The notes: generated by a model not told the origin, from the letters alone. Counted from the stretch's first letter, positions 25,916 to 35,532 are shown. The stretch: DNA of 64,000 nt from Microbacterium lacus (GCF_002812805.1 NZ_NMUM01000044.1:124001-188000), one strand, 5' to 3'. Numbers and translations are program-made.

Positions 25916-28852
25916 TCAGTAGTACTCCTGGACATACCCCAGGGCCTTCTCAAAGACATCGTTCTCACGGATCTTGAACTGGACGTACAGCGTCTGTCGC
26001 AAGGCCTTTCGCACCTCGCGGTCGCCTTCGAGGGTCGACTGCCACCCGTCGAACCGCACCGCTCGAACAACCTCGTCGATGCGGTCGACGACGTTCGACA
26101 CGATGATCGGTGTCTCGTCGCCCTTTAGCGCTTCGAACAACTCAGTGAGCGCCGCCTTGCCCTTCTCTTCGCGCGGGATCTCGTTCTCCGCCTTCTCCGC
26201 AGCGACCGTGTCCTTCGCGAGCTCGAGCAAGTCGCGCAGGAAGTCGAGGCTCGACTGCTGGATGTCGGCGTACTTCTCGCGCAGCGCGTTAAGGCGCTGA
26301 CCGAGTTCGATGAAGACGGGGTTGTTGAGGTGACGGGCGATACGCGCTGTAATCTGCTTCTCAATCTCGTCGGTCGGCACGTCCTTGCGCTTGCCGTTCA
26401 TCAGGTCTTCGATCGTCTGCGCGTCGAGAACGATCGTCTCGTCGCCCTGCGGGATTTCGACGTGGATGCTCTCGTTGATCAGCTCGATGGTCTTCGCGCC
26501 CAACGCATGCCACACCAGCCGCCCGGTGATGTCCGCCGGCCGAACTGACTCGTAAACGTCGGTGAGCCACTTGTAGTCGTCGCGGAAGTCTCTCAGCATC
26601 GGGTCAGGACTGAGCGCCTCCCACAATTGCGACACGACACTGTAGGCGAGCCCGAACGCGTCCTTCACCGTGTCGACGGCGATTGCGGCCTGCGCCTGTA
26701 TCAGCCCTTCGTAGCCGCCGATCGAGCGGTCGACTCCGGGGAAGAAGACGAGCGCGGCAGCCATGGCCGGCGCGAGCTGATCCTTGAGCTCTTCGATGTT
26801 CGAGATGACCTGTTGCACGGCGGCATCGTCGAAGGCGAGCGACTTGGCGACGTCATCAAAAATGCCAAGGTAGTCGACGATAAGGCCGTGCGTCTTGCTC
26901 GGCGGGTAGACACGGTTCGTTCGGGTTATTGCTTGGAGCAGCGTGTGCTCCTTGAGAGGCTTATCGAGATACTGGGTCTGCAGGATCGGTGCATCGAACC
27001 CTGTGAGTAGCTTGGCGGTGACGATGATGATCTTCAGCGGATCGGACGGGTCGTTGAACCGCGCGACAATCTGCTCCAGCTCATCGGCATCGGGCGTCCA
27101 TTGTGCCCAGGACGCGGGATCAGTGCGCGCCTTCGACATCACGATGGTCGATGCCTCCGGCCGCAGCATCGTGTCGAGCGCTTCCTTGTATGCGACGCAG
27201 GATGCCTTGTCGTACGCCACCAGCTGAGCCTTGAAGCCTTCGGGCTCGACCTTCGCAGTGAAGTGCGTGACGATGTCGTCGGCGATCTGTCGGATGCGGT
27301 CGGGCGCCTTGATCAGCACCTCGATGGATGCCGCCTTTTTCGACAGCGTGATCTTCTCACCTTCACTGAGGTTGCGCTCCGCGGCGAGCTCTTCGAAGGC
27401 GGTGTCGATCTTCTCCTGATCAAGGTGTATCTCGCTCAGCCGGGGCTCGAAGTGTAACGGGAGAGTCGCCCCGTCGCGGATCGAGTCCTGGAACGAGTAT
27501 CGCGACAGGTAACCGCCCTCGTCTTCGGCCGATCTGAACCACATGAACGTGTTGTGGTCCCGCTTGTTGATCGGTGTGCCGGTGAGGCCGAACAGGAAGG
27601 CGTTCGGCAAAGCCTCGCGCATCCGTTGTCCGTAATCACCCTCCTGCGAGCGGTGGGCTTCGTCGACCATCGCGATGATGTTCTGCCGGTCGTCGAGCAC
27701 ACCATCGACCTCGCCGAACTTGTGGATCGTCGTGATGATGATCTTGCGCGCGCCCTGGCTGAGCAGCGTTTGCAGTTCCTTGCGTGAATCGGTTGACACC
27801 AGGCCGGGCACGTCCGAGGCGTTGAAGGTGCCGGTGATCTGCGTGTCCAGGTCGATGCGGTCAACGACGATCAGAATTGTTGGGTTGGTCAGCTCGGCCG
27901 TGGCACGTAGCTTGAGCGCGGAGAACAGCATCAGCAGCGATTTGCCGGAGCCTTGGAAGTGCCAGATGAGCCCCTGCTTGATGCGCCCGTGCAGTACCCG
28001 CTCCACGATCAGGTTCGTAGCCTGGAACTGCTGGAATCGAGCGATGACCTTGATCTTGCGGTGCTTCGCATCGGTCGCGAACACTGTGAAGAACCGCAGG
28101 AAGTCGAGAACGGATGCTGGCGACAGGACTCCGTCGACCGCATCCTTCACGATCTCGAGGCCGACCTTCGCCGGCACGCTTGGATCGGTCTGTTCGTCGC
28201 GCCATGGGCCCCAAAGCTCTACCGGCATCCCGACGGAGCCGTATCGGAAGTCCTTGCCCTCGGTCCCGAACACCAGCACGTTCGGCACGAAGAACTGCGG
28301 CACGCTCGCTTCGTAGTCGTCGTGAATTTGCGCAGCAGCGTCGATCCATGAGTAGGCGGCGCGTATAGGAGTCTTCGCTTCGCCGACGACCAGCGGAAAT
28401 CCGTTGCACCACAGCACTAGATCGAATCGCTTGCCCAGCCGCCCCAACTGGAACGTCACCTCGGTCGACACGATCCATTGGTTCGATGAATCTTCGTTCG
28501 GGTGATCGAAGTCGATGAGGCGCACTGTTGTGTGCTCGCCGTTCGGCCCGAACGGCATGGACTTCTGCCCTGTCAGCCACGCCATGAACTCTTCGTTTGC
28601 GACGACTGGATGCGGGTTGTTGCGTGCCGTGATCAGGATGGCGCGCAACACGTGAATGACCTCGTCGGCCTTCCGCGGATCGGCCGCGATCTCAGGGTTC
28701 AGGCGGGTCAGCGCGTCGATGACGAGTCCTTCGAGCAGTACCTCGCTGGGGAGCCGCGGTAACTGACTGCCCGGCAAGAACTGCACGTCCGGGGACGTGA
28801 TCAGATCGCGAACGAAGTCGCGCACGGAGTTTGCCTCATTGAACTGCGCCAT
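25916..28852 (-). CDS. hsdR: type I restriction enzyme R subunit (translocase-nuclease)
   Basis: 978 residues, ATG in a TGATG overlap with hsdS. N-terminal nuclease: RFDLVLWCNGFPLVVGEAKT gives the D ... ExK site near residue 160. SF2 motor: Walker A FQGSGKSLL (about 300), DEAH box MVDEAHRSQ (about 395), motif III LTGTPI, and motifs V/VI around YLDKPLKEHTLLQAITRTNR. The C-terminal helical domain binds the M2S complex. It cuts unmethylated DNA after ATP-driven translocation. Confidence 0.95.
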   Translation of the reverse strand: MAQFNEANSVRDFVRDLITSPDVQFLPGSQLPRLPSEVLLEGLVIDALTRLNPEIAADPRKADEVIHVLRAILITARNNPHPVVANEEFMAWLTGQKSMPFGPNGEHTTVRLIDFDHPNEDSSNQWIVSTEVTFQLGRLGKRFDLVLWCNGFPLVVGEAKTPIRAAYSWIDAAAQIHDDYEASVPQFFVPNVLVFGTEGKDFRYGSVGMPVELWGPWRDEQTDPSVPAKVGLEIVKDAVDGVLSPASVLDFLRFFTVFATDAKHRKIKVIARFQQFQATNLIVERVLHGRIKQGLIWHFQGSGKSLLMLFSALKLRATAELTNPTILIVVDRIDLDTQITGTFNASDVPGLVSTDSRKELQTLLSQGARKIIITTIHKFGEVDGVLDDRQNIIAMVDEAHRSQEGDYGQRMREALPNAFLFGLTGTPINKRDHNTFMWFRSAEDEGGYLSRYSFQDSIRDGATLPLHFEPRLSEIHLDQEKIDTAFEELAAERNLSEGEKITLSKKAASIEVLIKAPDRIRQIADDIVTHFTAKVEPEGFKAQLVAYDKASCVAYKEALDTMLRPEASTIVMSKARTDPASWAQWTPDADELEQIVARFNDPSDPLKIIIVTAKLLTGFDAPILQTQYLDKPLKEHTLLQAITRTNRVYPPSKTHGLIVDYLGIFDDVAKSLAFDDAAVQQVISNIEELKDQLAPAMAAALVFFPGVDRSIGGYEGLIQAQAAIAVDTVKDAFGLAYSVVSQLWEALSPDPMLRDFRDDYKWLTDVYESVRPADITGRLVWHALGAKTIELINESIHVEIPQGDETIVLDAQTIEDLMNGKRKDVPTDEIEKQITARIARHLNNPVFIELGQRLNALREKYADIQQSSLDFLRDLLELAKDTVAAEKAENEIPREEKGKAALTELFEALKGDETPIIVSNVVDRIDEVVRAVRFDGWQSTLEGDREVRKALRQTLYVQFKIRENDVFEKALGYVQEYY

Positions 28853-29997
28853 CAGTTGCCTCCGAAGATCTCCGCGATGAGAGCACTGCGTACTCGCGAA
28901 AGCTCGGTGGCTTCGCTAATGGCCTGGTCTCGTGCCGTGTTCAGCGCTAGGACTTTCTGCGCCGCCGCCTTCTGGCTCTCGCGCGACAGATTTGGGAACG
29001 GCTCAGTGACAACAAGAGCCTTCGAGAGATTCTTTTGGGCAGCGCCCGCACCTTTGCTACGAAGCTCAGCCTGCCTCGACCGCAACCAGTAGTAGAGGAA
29101 GTCCGGATCCGCCATCGACTCGTCAGGCACAAGTGCCAAGACAGCCTGGTTCGTACACATGGGCGTCCCCAAGCGGCCTACTTGCCCGCGAGTCTTGCCG
29201 TCCCCATACATCGCGACCACAATCGAACCGGATGGCGCTAGCCAGGTTGCGGAACGCGCAAGGCCAGCGTCGCTGATGGACTCTTCCGTCGCAGTGATGT
29301 CGTCACCAATGACCTCCCCGGATTTCAACCACGGAATTCCGCCGCCGTAAAAGCTCTTGTTGGCCCGCAACGGGGTCGCACCACTTCGCGCAATAGTCAC
29401 CACATCGTCCACCGTGACGAATGATTCGGCATCCACGGCCATGAGCGGGGCTTGCGACTCGGTCAAAGCAACGTCTACTGCCCCGAGTGCATTCTTGTGA
29501 CGCTCGATCGCCCAGATAACGTCAGCGATCGGCTTCTGCTCGGGGAATGGTGGAAGGACGAACTCCTGGGTCTTGAGCTGCCCCCAATTGACTGTAGGCG
29601 AAAGAGATCCCACGGAGATCTCGATAGCTCGGTCTAGGAAGTAGTCGCTGGCCACGAAGACAGGGAGGAACGAGGGATCGATGAGACCAGGGCGCGCGCG
29701 CAAGACAAGTGCGTGTGCCGAGCAGATGCCTTCGAAATCCGCACGAGCGACCTTCTTCTGATAGGCCCGCCGCCGGCCGAAGATGACGTCCTCGGGTTTG
29801 AACCGCAGCTTCTGTGCTTCAACCTTGTCCGGCCTGTCCCAACGCTGAACTGTCAGGACGCCGGGGTCGAGGTGCTCGAGACCGACGTAGCGGTCGACGC
29901 CAGCCATGGATGGGTCATCGACGCGATCGGTGATGCTGTCGATAACGTCGCCGAAGGCGACGCGCTTCCAGGTGGACTTGTCGAGGTTCAGTCTCAT
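28852..29997 (-). CDS. hsdS: type I restriction-modification specificity subunit S
   Basis: 381 residues, ATGA overlap with the upstream hsdM. Two target-recognition domains: the first from residue 1 to about 150, ending in the conserved VLPPFPEQKPIADVI region, and the second from about 205 (SGATPLRANKSFYGGGIPWL) to the end, with YYWLRSRQAEL and a central/terminal helical linker. The first TRD begins VAFGDVIDSITDRV. It defines the bipartite DNA target of the RM complex. Confidence 0.92.
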   Translation of the reverse strand: MRLNLDKSTWKRVAFGDVIDSITDRVDDPSMAGVDRYVGLEHLDPGVLTVQRWDRPDKVEAQKLRFKPEDVIFGRRRAYQKKVARADFEGICSAHALVLRARPGLIDPSFLPVFVASDYFLDRAIEISVGSLSPTVNWGQLKTQEFVLPPFPEQKPIADVIWAIERHKNALGAVDVALTESQAPLMAVDAESFVTVDDVVTIARSGATPLRANKSFYGGGIPWLKSGEVIGDDITATEESISDAGLARSATWLAPSGSIVVAMYGDGKTRGQVGRLGTPMCTNQAVLALVPDESMADPDFLYYWLRSRQAELRSKGAGAAQKNLSKALVVTEPFPNLSRESQKAAAQKVLALNTARDQAISEATELSRVRSALIAEIFGGN

Positions 29998-31487
29998 TCG
30001 GTCGCCTCCGAGCGAAGAAGGGCGATCGCGGCCACGATCGCGTCCTCCGAGGCATCCGCTATCTGACGCCAGCCAGCGAGTGCATCGACGCTGCCGATCT
30101 GCTCGCTCGCGTCAACCGCCTTCGCGCTGGCGACGTACAGCGGGATCGCGAGGCTGTATCCCTTGTCGGAGATCTGGCCGAGGGTCGCGACGGCGGCGAA
30201 CCGAGGCGCGTCGGAAAAGTCGTGATATGCGTCGAGGATCTTCGTCTGGTGCGAGTCGCGCAAGAACGACTGCGCCTGTTCGCGCGCGACCTCGTTGATG
30301 GCGTTGATGAACAGCACCTTGCCGCGGTGCTCGGCGGGTTTGGTGGCGCGGAGTGTGATGACGACAGCCTCCATCGGCGAGTTATAGAAGAGCCCCGCAC
30401 CCAGTCCGAGCACGCACTCGATAAGATCGGACTTCACCAGCGCTTCGCGCAGCGCGGCCTCTTCTCGACGGAATAGAACGCCATGCGGAAAAAGGATGGC
30501 CGCGCGTCCAGTCCTAGGATCGAGACTCTTGGCAATGTGCTGGAAGAAGGCGTAGTCGGCGCGTCCTTGTGGTGGCACGCCCCACATGTTGCGACCGTAT
30601 GGGTCCTTTGCGAAGGCATCCTTGTTCCAGGCTTTGATCGAGTACGGCGGGTTGGCGAGCACCACGTCGAAGGTCTGCAGCCCACCCTTGTTGTCCAGGA
30701 ACGAGGGCCGAGCGAGGGTGTCGCCATGTGCGATGTGTCCGTCGGCGATGCCGTGCAGGAAGAGGTTCATTCGGGCGATGGCCGAGGTTCCGTGGTTGAG
30801 CTCCTGGCCGTAAAGCCGAAGGTTGCGCCACTCCTTGCCCTGCCGCTTCACTTCGGCGGCGGTGGAGATGAGCATGCCGCCAGTGCCGCAGGTCGGGTCG
30901 TACACTGATTCGCCCGGCTGTGGTTCGAGCATGAGGGTCATCAGGCGTACGAGAGTGCGGTTCGTGTAGAACTCCTGAGCGGTGTGACCGGAGTCGTCCG
31001 CGAACTTCTTGATGAGGTACTCGTAGCCATTGCCGAGTTCATCTTCGGGCAGGTTCGCGATCGACAGTGTTTGCGTCGACAAGTGCTCAATGAGGTCGGC
31101 CAGCGTGGAGTCTGGCAGCAGGTTCTTGTTGCCCCAGTCGCCGTCCCCGAACACGCCCGGCAGGGTGTCGGGGTTGGCGGACTCAATGGCGCGCATCGCC
31201 CGCAGAACAGTCGCGCCGATGTTCTCGGTCACTGTACGTACGTCAGTCCAGCGGCATCCATTCGGAATCGCGAAGCGGTGATTCTCAGGAAGGTCGGCGA
31301 GCTCTTCGTCGCTGTACGTATGGACTGCGGCTGCGTGTTCCTCGTCGTAGACGTCCGAAATGCGTTTGAGAAAGACGAGCGGAAAGATGTACTGCTTGTA
31401 GTCTCCGGCATCGATAAGTCCGCGCAGGATGACCGCAGCGCCCCAGAGATAATTCTCCAGCTCGCGTTGGCTGATCTGGCCGGTCAC
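29994..31487 (-). CDS. hsdM: type I RM methyltransferase subunit M (copy A)
   Basis: 497 residues from GTG at 31487, a GTGA overlap with the upstream hsdM copy; a GTG at 31502 would add 5 residues. HsdM N-terminal helical domain, SAM motif YDPTCGTGGML near residue 197 and catalytic NPPYSIKAW near 277. N6-adenine methylase. The intact NPPY shows it should be active. The locus has a second full-length hsdM directly upstream, which is unusual. Confidence 0.93.
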   Translation of the reverse strand: MTGQISQRELENYLWGAAVILRGLIDAGDYKQYIFPLVFLKRISDVYDEEHAAAVHTYSDEELADLPENHRFAIPNGCRWTDVRTVTENIGATVLRAMRAIESANPDTLPGVFGDGDWGNKNLLPDSTLADLIEHLSTQTLSIANLPEDELGNGYEYLIKKFADDSGHTAQEFYTNRTLVRLMTLMLEPQPGESVYDPTCGTGGMLISTAAEVKRQGKEWRNLRLYGQELNHGTSAIARMNLFLHGIADGHIAHGDTLARPSFLDNKGGLQTFDVVLANPPYSIKAWNKDAFAKDPYGRNMWGVPPQGRADYAFFQHIAKSLDPRTGRAAILFPHGVLFRREEAALREALVKSDLIECVLGLGAGLFYNSPMEAVVITLRATKPAEHRGKVLFINAINEVAREQAQSFLRDSHQTKILDAYHDFSDAPRFAAVATLGQISDKGYSLAIPLYVASAKAVDASEQIGSVDALAGWRQIADASEDAIVAAIALLRSEATE

Positions 31488-32983
31488 GCGCTCAACCCCC
31501 ACTTTGCAAGCTCTGCTTCCAACGCTGCCCGAGTTTCCTTCGCACGCTCATGCGCGGCTTCGAGGTTCGACAGCGCGTCGGCAAGTGTGGCCTGCTCTCC
31601 CGTGTCGGTGGGAGCGACGTACAGCGGAATGTTGAGATTGAATGCGTTTCTCTCGATGTCGGCGAGATCGGCGACGTGCGCGCGGCCCTTGAGGTCGGCG
31701 AACCCGCGGTAGGCGTCAAACAGCTTGGTCGCGTGTTCGGTTTCGAGGGTGTTCTGGTTGCGACCCTTCTTCATCAGGTCCTCGCCGTTGATGAACAGCA
31801 CCTTGTCTTGTTGATCGGCCGGCCGCTGATGGCGCAGGATCAGGACGCAGGCCGCGAGACCGGTGCCGTAGAACAGGTTGGGCGCCAGGCCGATCACGGC
31901 TTCCACCTTCTTGGCCTTCAGGATGTGTGTGCGGATGCGTGCTTCCGCGCCTTGCCGGAACAGGGCACCCTGCGGGAGCACAACCGCGACGCGGCCGGTC
32001 TTTGGGTCGGCCGAAGTGAGCATGTGCTGCACCCACGCCCAGTCCGCGTAGCCCTTCGGCGGCACTCCGCCGAGCTGGTTGCGACCCCACCGATCGGAGG
32101 CCCACTCGACATCGCCCCAGGCCTTGAGTGAGAACGGTGGGTTCGCGAGAACGTTGTCGAATCGCGCGAGATGGTTGCCCGTGTAGAACGCGGGGTTGCG
32201 AAGCGTATCCTCACGGACGACCTTGAAATCCTCGATGCCGTGCAGCAGCAGATTCATGCGTGCGATCGCCGACGTCGCGAGCACCTTCTCCTGGCCGTAA
32301 AGCTTCCCCCAGAGAGTCTTTGGTCTGCCGCCGGTAGCCTTCACGTGCTCGATGACCTCGATGAGCATGCCGCCCGTCCCGCACGCTGGGTCGTAAACGC
32401 TCTCGCCCTCTTGCGGGTTGAGGATGTTCACGAGCAGGCTGACCACCGAGCGTGGGGTGTAGTATTCGCCGGCTTTCTTGTTCGATTGGTCGGCGAACCG
32501 CTTGATGAGGTATTCGTACGCGTTGCCGAACACATCGGGGGCAACGTTCGCGTTGCCCAACGTCTTCGTCGCGAAGAGCTCGATGAGGTCGGCGAGCTTA
32601 CGGTCAGGCAGCTTGTCTTTATTCGTCCAGTTGGCGTTGCCGAAGATGCCATAGAGCGTCTCGGGGTTCGCCTTCTCTATTTCGCGGAACGCAGTCTGCA
32701 AAGCGGTGCCAATGTTCTCGGTCTTCTTGCGGACGTCGGACCACAGATTGCCATCAGGGATCGCGAAGCGGTGATTCTCTGTGAACGCGGCGAACTCATG
32801 ATCGCCACCCGATTCATCGAGCGCCTGCTCGAACTCCTCGAGGTAGACGTCACTGATTCGCTTGAAGAACATCAGCGGGAAAATGTAGGCCTTGAAATCA
32901 GCCTGGTCGATGCTGCCGCGGAGAAGGTCAGCGGCCTTCGCAAGATACTGCTCCAGCTCGGGAAGCGTGAGCTGTGCAGTCAT
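31484..32983 (-). CDS. hsdM: type I RM methyltransferase subunit M (copy B)
   Basis: 499 residues, ATGA overlap with the upstream fusion gene. SAM motif DPACGTGGMLIEVI near residue 194 and catalytic NPPFSLKAWG near 281. Full HsdM length with the C-terminal helical tail (NLEAAHERAKETRAALEAEL). Similar architecture to copy A but clearly diverged, so not a recent duplication. It could pair with copy A in one heteromeric complex or serve the single TRD of the fusion protein. Confidence 0.93.
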   Translation of the reverse strand: MTAQLTLPELEQYLAKAADLLRGSIDQADFKAYIFPLMFFKRISDVYLEEFEQALDESGGDHEFAAFTENHRFAIPDGNLWSDVRKKTENIGTALQTAFREIEKANPETLYGIFGNANWTNKDKLPDRKLADLIELFATKTLGNANVAPDVFGNAYEYLIKRFADQSNKKAGEYYTPRSVVSLLVNILNPQEGESVYDPACGTGGMLIEVIEHVKATGGRPKTLWGKLYGQEKVLATSAIARMNLLLHGIEDFKVVREDTLRNPAFYTGNHLARFDNVLANPPFSLKAWGDVEWASDRWGRNQLGGVPPKGYADWAWVQHMLTSADPKTGRVAVVLPQGALFRQGAEARIRTHILKAKKVEAVIGLAPNLFYGTGLAACVLILRHQRPADQQDKVLFINGEDLMKKGRNQNTLETEHATKLFDAYRGFADLKGRAHVADLADIERNAFNLNIPLYVAPTDTGEQATLADALSNLEAAHERAKETRAALEAELAKWGLSA

Positions 32984-34941
32984 CTAGGAAGTCCATCGGT
33001 CGGGGTCGTGGTCAAGCTGATTCCGTGCCGCACAGCCGTGAGCATGGTCCCCGCCAGGCTATCGGCGGCCTTCGCCGCTTCCATTGCCAGATCTCTGCCG
33101 CGTCGTGCCTCGCTCACTGCGACGTGAATCGCGCGCTGCTCTTGAAGCGACGGAACCGGCACCTCGATCTCGCGCACCGGGATCCGGGGGATGCTGGCGC
33201 CGGAAGCGAGGCGCAGGTTCCACTCGCCAGTAAGTGCGTCAGCCAGATAGTGCGGATCGAGCTTCGTGGGGTCGGCGACACGGATGCGATAGACGCTTCC
33301 CACCGGGAGGTGCCCGCCCTCTTCATCGACCATTGCCTGGATGTCGTGCATGGCCGTGAGCAGTACATCGCCAGGGGCAGTGAGCTCGCGCGCTTGGACG
33401 CGGTTGAGGTGGCTGACGGAGGGCAGCTCGCGCCTTCGAACTGCGGCCGCGTCGACATGACGGCCGTCGAGTTCGGCTGCATCCGCTTCTCTCAGCGGCC
33501 GTGCGGACGCCGTTTCGATCGCGCCGGCTTCAACAAGTTCGGCCACCGTGAGGACCGGCGGCGTACCAGACAGCGCGGGAGCCGCCACAGCCCGCGAGAT
33601 TTCGCTGAGCGCTGCGGACGCGCGGCGCATGTCCTGACGGGTGTGTTCGAACTCTCGCTCGACTTCGACTTCGTCGACTTCTTCGGACAGCATCCATCGG
33701 CCAGGGCTGAGGTCTGCGTCGCCAGCAGTGAGCTCTTCGACCGAAACTCGCATGTGGGGGACCTTCGCGAGGGCTTCGTCGCCACTCAACCAGTCCGCCA
33801 CCTCGTTCTCCGGCGCATCGACGGACGACGCATCGATCAGCAACACCTCGGTTCTCGTCACCGCACGTGTCTTGCCAAGCACCCAAAGCGCCAGAGGGAT
33901 CGAAGTGTGGGGCAGCATCTTTCCAGGTAGGCCGACGACCGCATGGACCCACCCGCCGAGAAGGAGATTGCGCCTGATTTCAGCTTCGGCGCCGCGGCGG
34001 AAGAGCATGCCGGGGGAGGTCAGCACGTAGCCGACGCCGTCGTCGGCGAGATGCGCCACGACGTGCTGAAGCCAGAAGGCGTCACCGCTTGAGCGTGGAG
34101 GAATCCCGAATCGCAGCCGTGGGTCGATCATCGTCGTCGTTGGATCGATGCGCAGGCCGAAGGGAGGTTCGGCAATCACGACGTCGGCTCGAAGCTCCGG
34201 GTCCGGGTCGTGGTGGAGAACGTCAGCGATCCGGAGATCAAAGTTGACACCACGCAGAATCGCTCGGCCTCGCGCGATCTCAGCTGCCGCAGTATTGATT
34301 TCGTCGCCCACGATGCGGTTTGGGCGGGCGCCCATCTCGACGGCCTCCAACAAAGCGACGCCAATGCCGCATGCGGGGTCGTAGAGCGTGCCACCGCGAA
34401 GGCCTGACGCAAGCGAGGCCAGAAGAGAACTGGTGCGCGAGCCGACGAACCCGGTTTCGCCTGCGGACCTTCCCAAAGATCGGGACGTCCGCTCGAGGAC
34501 GCGATCGATCACGTCTGCGAGCTCAGCGCGCGGGATGTCGGCGAGCACTTCTCGCAGCTGGTCGACTGATGCTTGCTGGATGCCGCTCCCCACATAGGAG
34601 GGCCGCTCCTTCACGAGGTCGACCGCCGTCTGGACAAAGATCTCGCCCATGGCGTGAACTGATGTGTGCCCGCGGAAAAGGTTAGCGACGCCCCACAGTT
34701 GCGCTTCCCATTGCTTCGCGGCTGAATTCACGATCGACTCGACCCGCCTCTTGTCCGGATGAGCCGCGAGCCAGCTCTCAACCTCGGATGCGCTGAAGAG
34801 TGGCTTGTTCGCTGTGCCACCTGCAGGCTGGGGAAAGTCAGTCATGCGCTTGCGCCAGTTGCTCACTGCTGCGCGGGAGACACCAGCGAGGTCTGCAATG
34901 TCGCTCGGCGCGAGGAGACCCCCGACGGGTTGCGGGGTCAT
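32980..34941 (-). CDS. HTH - N6-methylase-like - specificity-domain fusion with altered catalytic motif
   Basis: 653 residues. Residues 10-55 form a HTH (APSDIADLAGVSRAAVSNWR). An HsdM-like domain follows with SAM motif YDPACGIGVAL near 182, but the catalytic tetrapeptide reads EPPF (residues about 259-262) instead of NPPF/NPPY. Residues about 450-640 form one HsdS-type TRD with the conserved VPSLQEQRAIHVAV end. ATGA overlaps on both sides. The Asn-to-Glu change suggests impaired methyl transfer or a regulatory/DNA-binding role. M-S fusions exist in type I/IIG systems; this combination with HTH and two HsdM is unusual. Confidence 0.85.
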   Translation of the reverse strand: MTPQPVGGLLAPSDIADLAGVSRAAVSNWRKRMTDFPQPAGGTANKPLFSASEVESWLAAHPDKRRVESIVNSAAKQWEAQLWGVANLFRGHTSVHAMGEIFVQTAVDLVKERPSYVGSGIQQASVDQLREVLADIPRAELADVIDRVLERTSRSLGRSAGETGFVGSRTSSLLASLASGLRGGTLYDPACGIGVALLEAVEMGARPNRIVGDEINTAAAEIARGRAILRGVNFDLRIADVLHHDPDPELRADVVIAEPPFGLRIDPTTTMIDPRLRFGIPPRSSGDAFWLQHVVAHLADDGVGYVLTSPGMLFRRGAEAEIRRNLLLGGWVHAVVGLPGKMLPHTSIPLALWVLGKTRAVTRTEVLLIDASSVDAPENEVADWLSGDEALAKVPHMRVSVEELTAGDADLSPGRWMLSEEVDEVEVEREFEHTRQDMRRASAALSEISRAVAAPALSGTPPVLTVAELVEAGAIETASARPLREADAAELDGRHVDAAAVRRRELPSVSHLNRVQARELTAPGDVLLTAMHDIQAMVDEEGGHLPVGSVYRIRVADPTKLDPHYLADALTGEWNLRLASGASIPRIPVREIEVPVPSLQEQRAIHVAVSEARRGRDLAMEAAKAADSLAGTMLTAVRHGISLTTTPTDGLPR

Positions 34942-35411
34942 GCTGCCTCCATGATTGCGTTCGGGTCGTAGTCGATGTCGAGCACGCGCTTCGCGGCCAT
35001 GCGAAGTCTCCGAGAGCAGGATTCAGTGCGCGATGCGACCGAGACGTCGGCGTGAAGCCCCAAGCGCGAGACGACCTCCGCAAAGATGCCATCGCCCGAG
35101 ACGAGCACGATCTCAGCGAACCGGTCTCCGACCCTTTCGGTCTCCAGAATGTCGAGGAGCTCGAGGTCTGCGCCGTTCATGCCAGCACGAAACACGAGGC
35201 GGCGGGGTCCCCGCCACTCAAAGCCGACGACGTCAATACTGAACCGGCCGCATGCAATCACCACTTGGTCGTCGTTGCGCGGGACGACCGCCGCCGCGAT
35301 TGCCGCCTGTGCTGCCTGAACCTGTTCGGGCATTAATACTCCACCTCCCACGATGTTCTCGATGTCGATAAGGACAATGCGACGACCGAACGCCGGCTTT
35401 CGTGTGTACAT
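34938..35411 (-). CDS. NYN-domain (PIN-like) ribonuclease, first gene of the RM operon
   Basis: 157 residues from ATG at 35411. NYN acidic residues are visible: D in VLIDIENI (residues 13-20), D in GADLELLDIL (about 85) and D in LVSGDGIFAEVV (about 107). NYN proteins are metal-dependent RNases of the PIN superfamily. It overlaps the fusion gene by 4 nt and so is coupled to the RM operon. A TATAAT hexamer on the minus strand (35,410-35,415) overlaps the start codon; if it is a real -10, translation must begin further in, but no standard start codon follows before the first motif. Confidence 0.78.
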   Translation of the reverse strand: MYTRKPAFGRRIVLIDIENIVGGGVLMPEQVQAAQAAIAAAVVPRNDDQVVIACGRFSIDVVGFEWRGPRRLVFRAGMNGADLELLDILETERVGDRFAEIVLVSGDGIFAEVVSRLGLHADVSVASRTESCSRRLRMAAKRVLDIDYDPNAIMEAA

Positions 35412-35430
35412 TATAGCTGCCAATCTGTTT

Positions 35431-35532
35431 GTGAATCCGATTCCCACCTCCGGGTTGATTCACTGTAACGCAGATCTGATCGCCACGCAAGTGAACCCAA
35501 TTCACAGCCTTTGTGAATCACGGGTGGTTCAC
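35431..35532. promoter_or_regulatory. array of GTGAA/TTCAC half-sites upstream of the RM operon
   Basis: Six GTGAAYC-type half-sites lie in about 100 nt: 35,431, 35,457 (inverted), 35,491, 35,499 (inverted), 35,513 and 35,526 (inverted). The third and fourth form the palindrome GTGAACCCAATTCAC. They precede the NYN start, so the seven-gene operon may be controlled through them. The binding protein is unknown; the HTH of the fusion methylase is a candidate. Confidence 0.5.

Noticed and set aside
35431-35532. CRISPR-like array
   Set aside because: Only 7-nt half-sites with uneven spacing and no constant repeat-spacer pattern.
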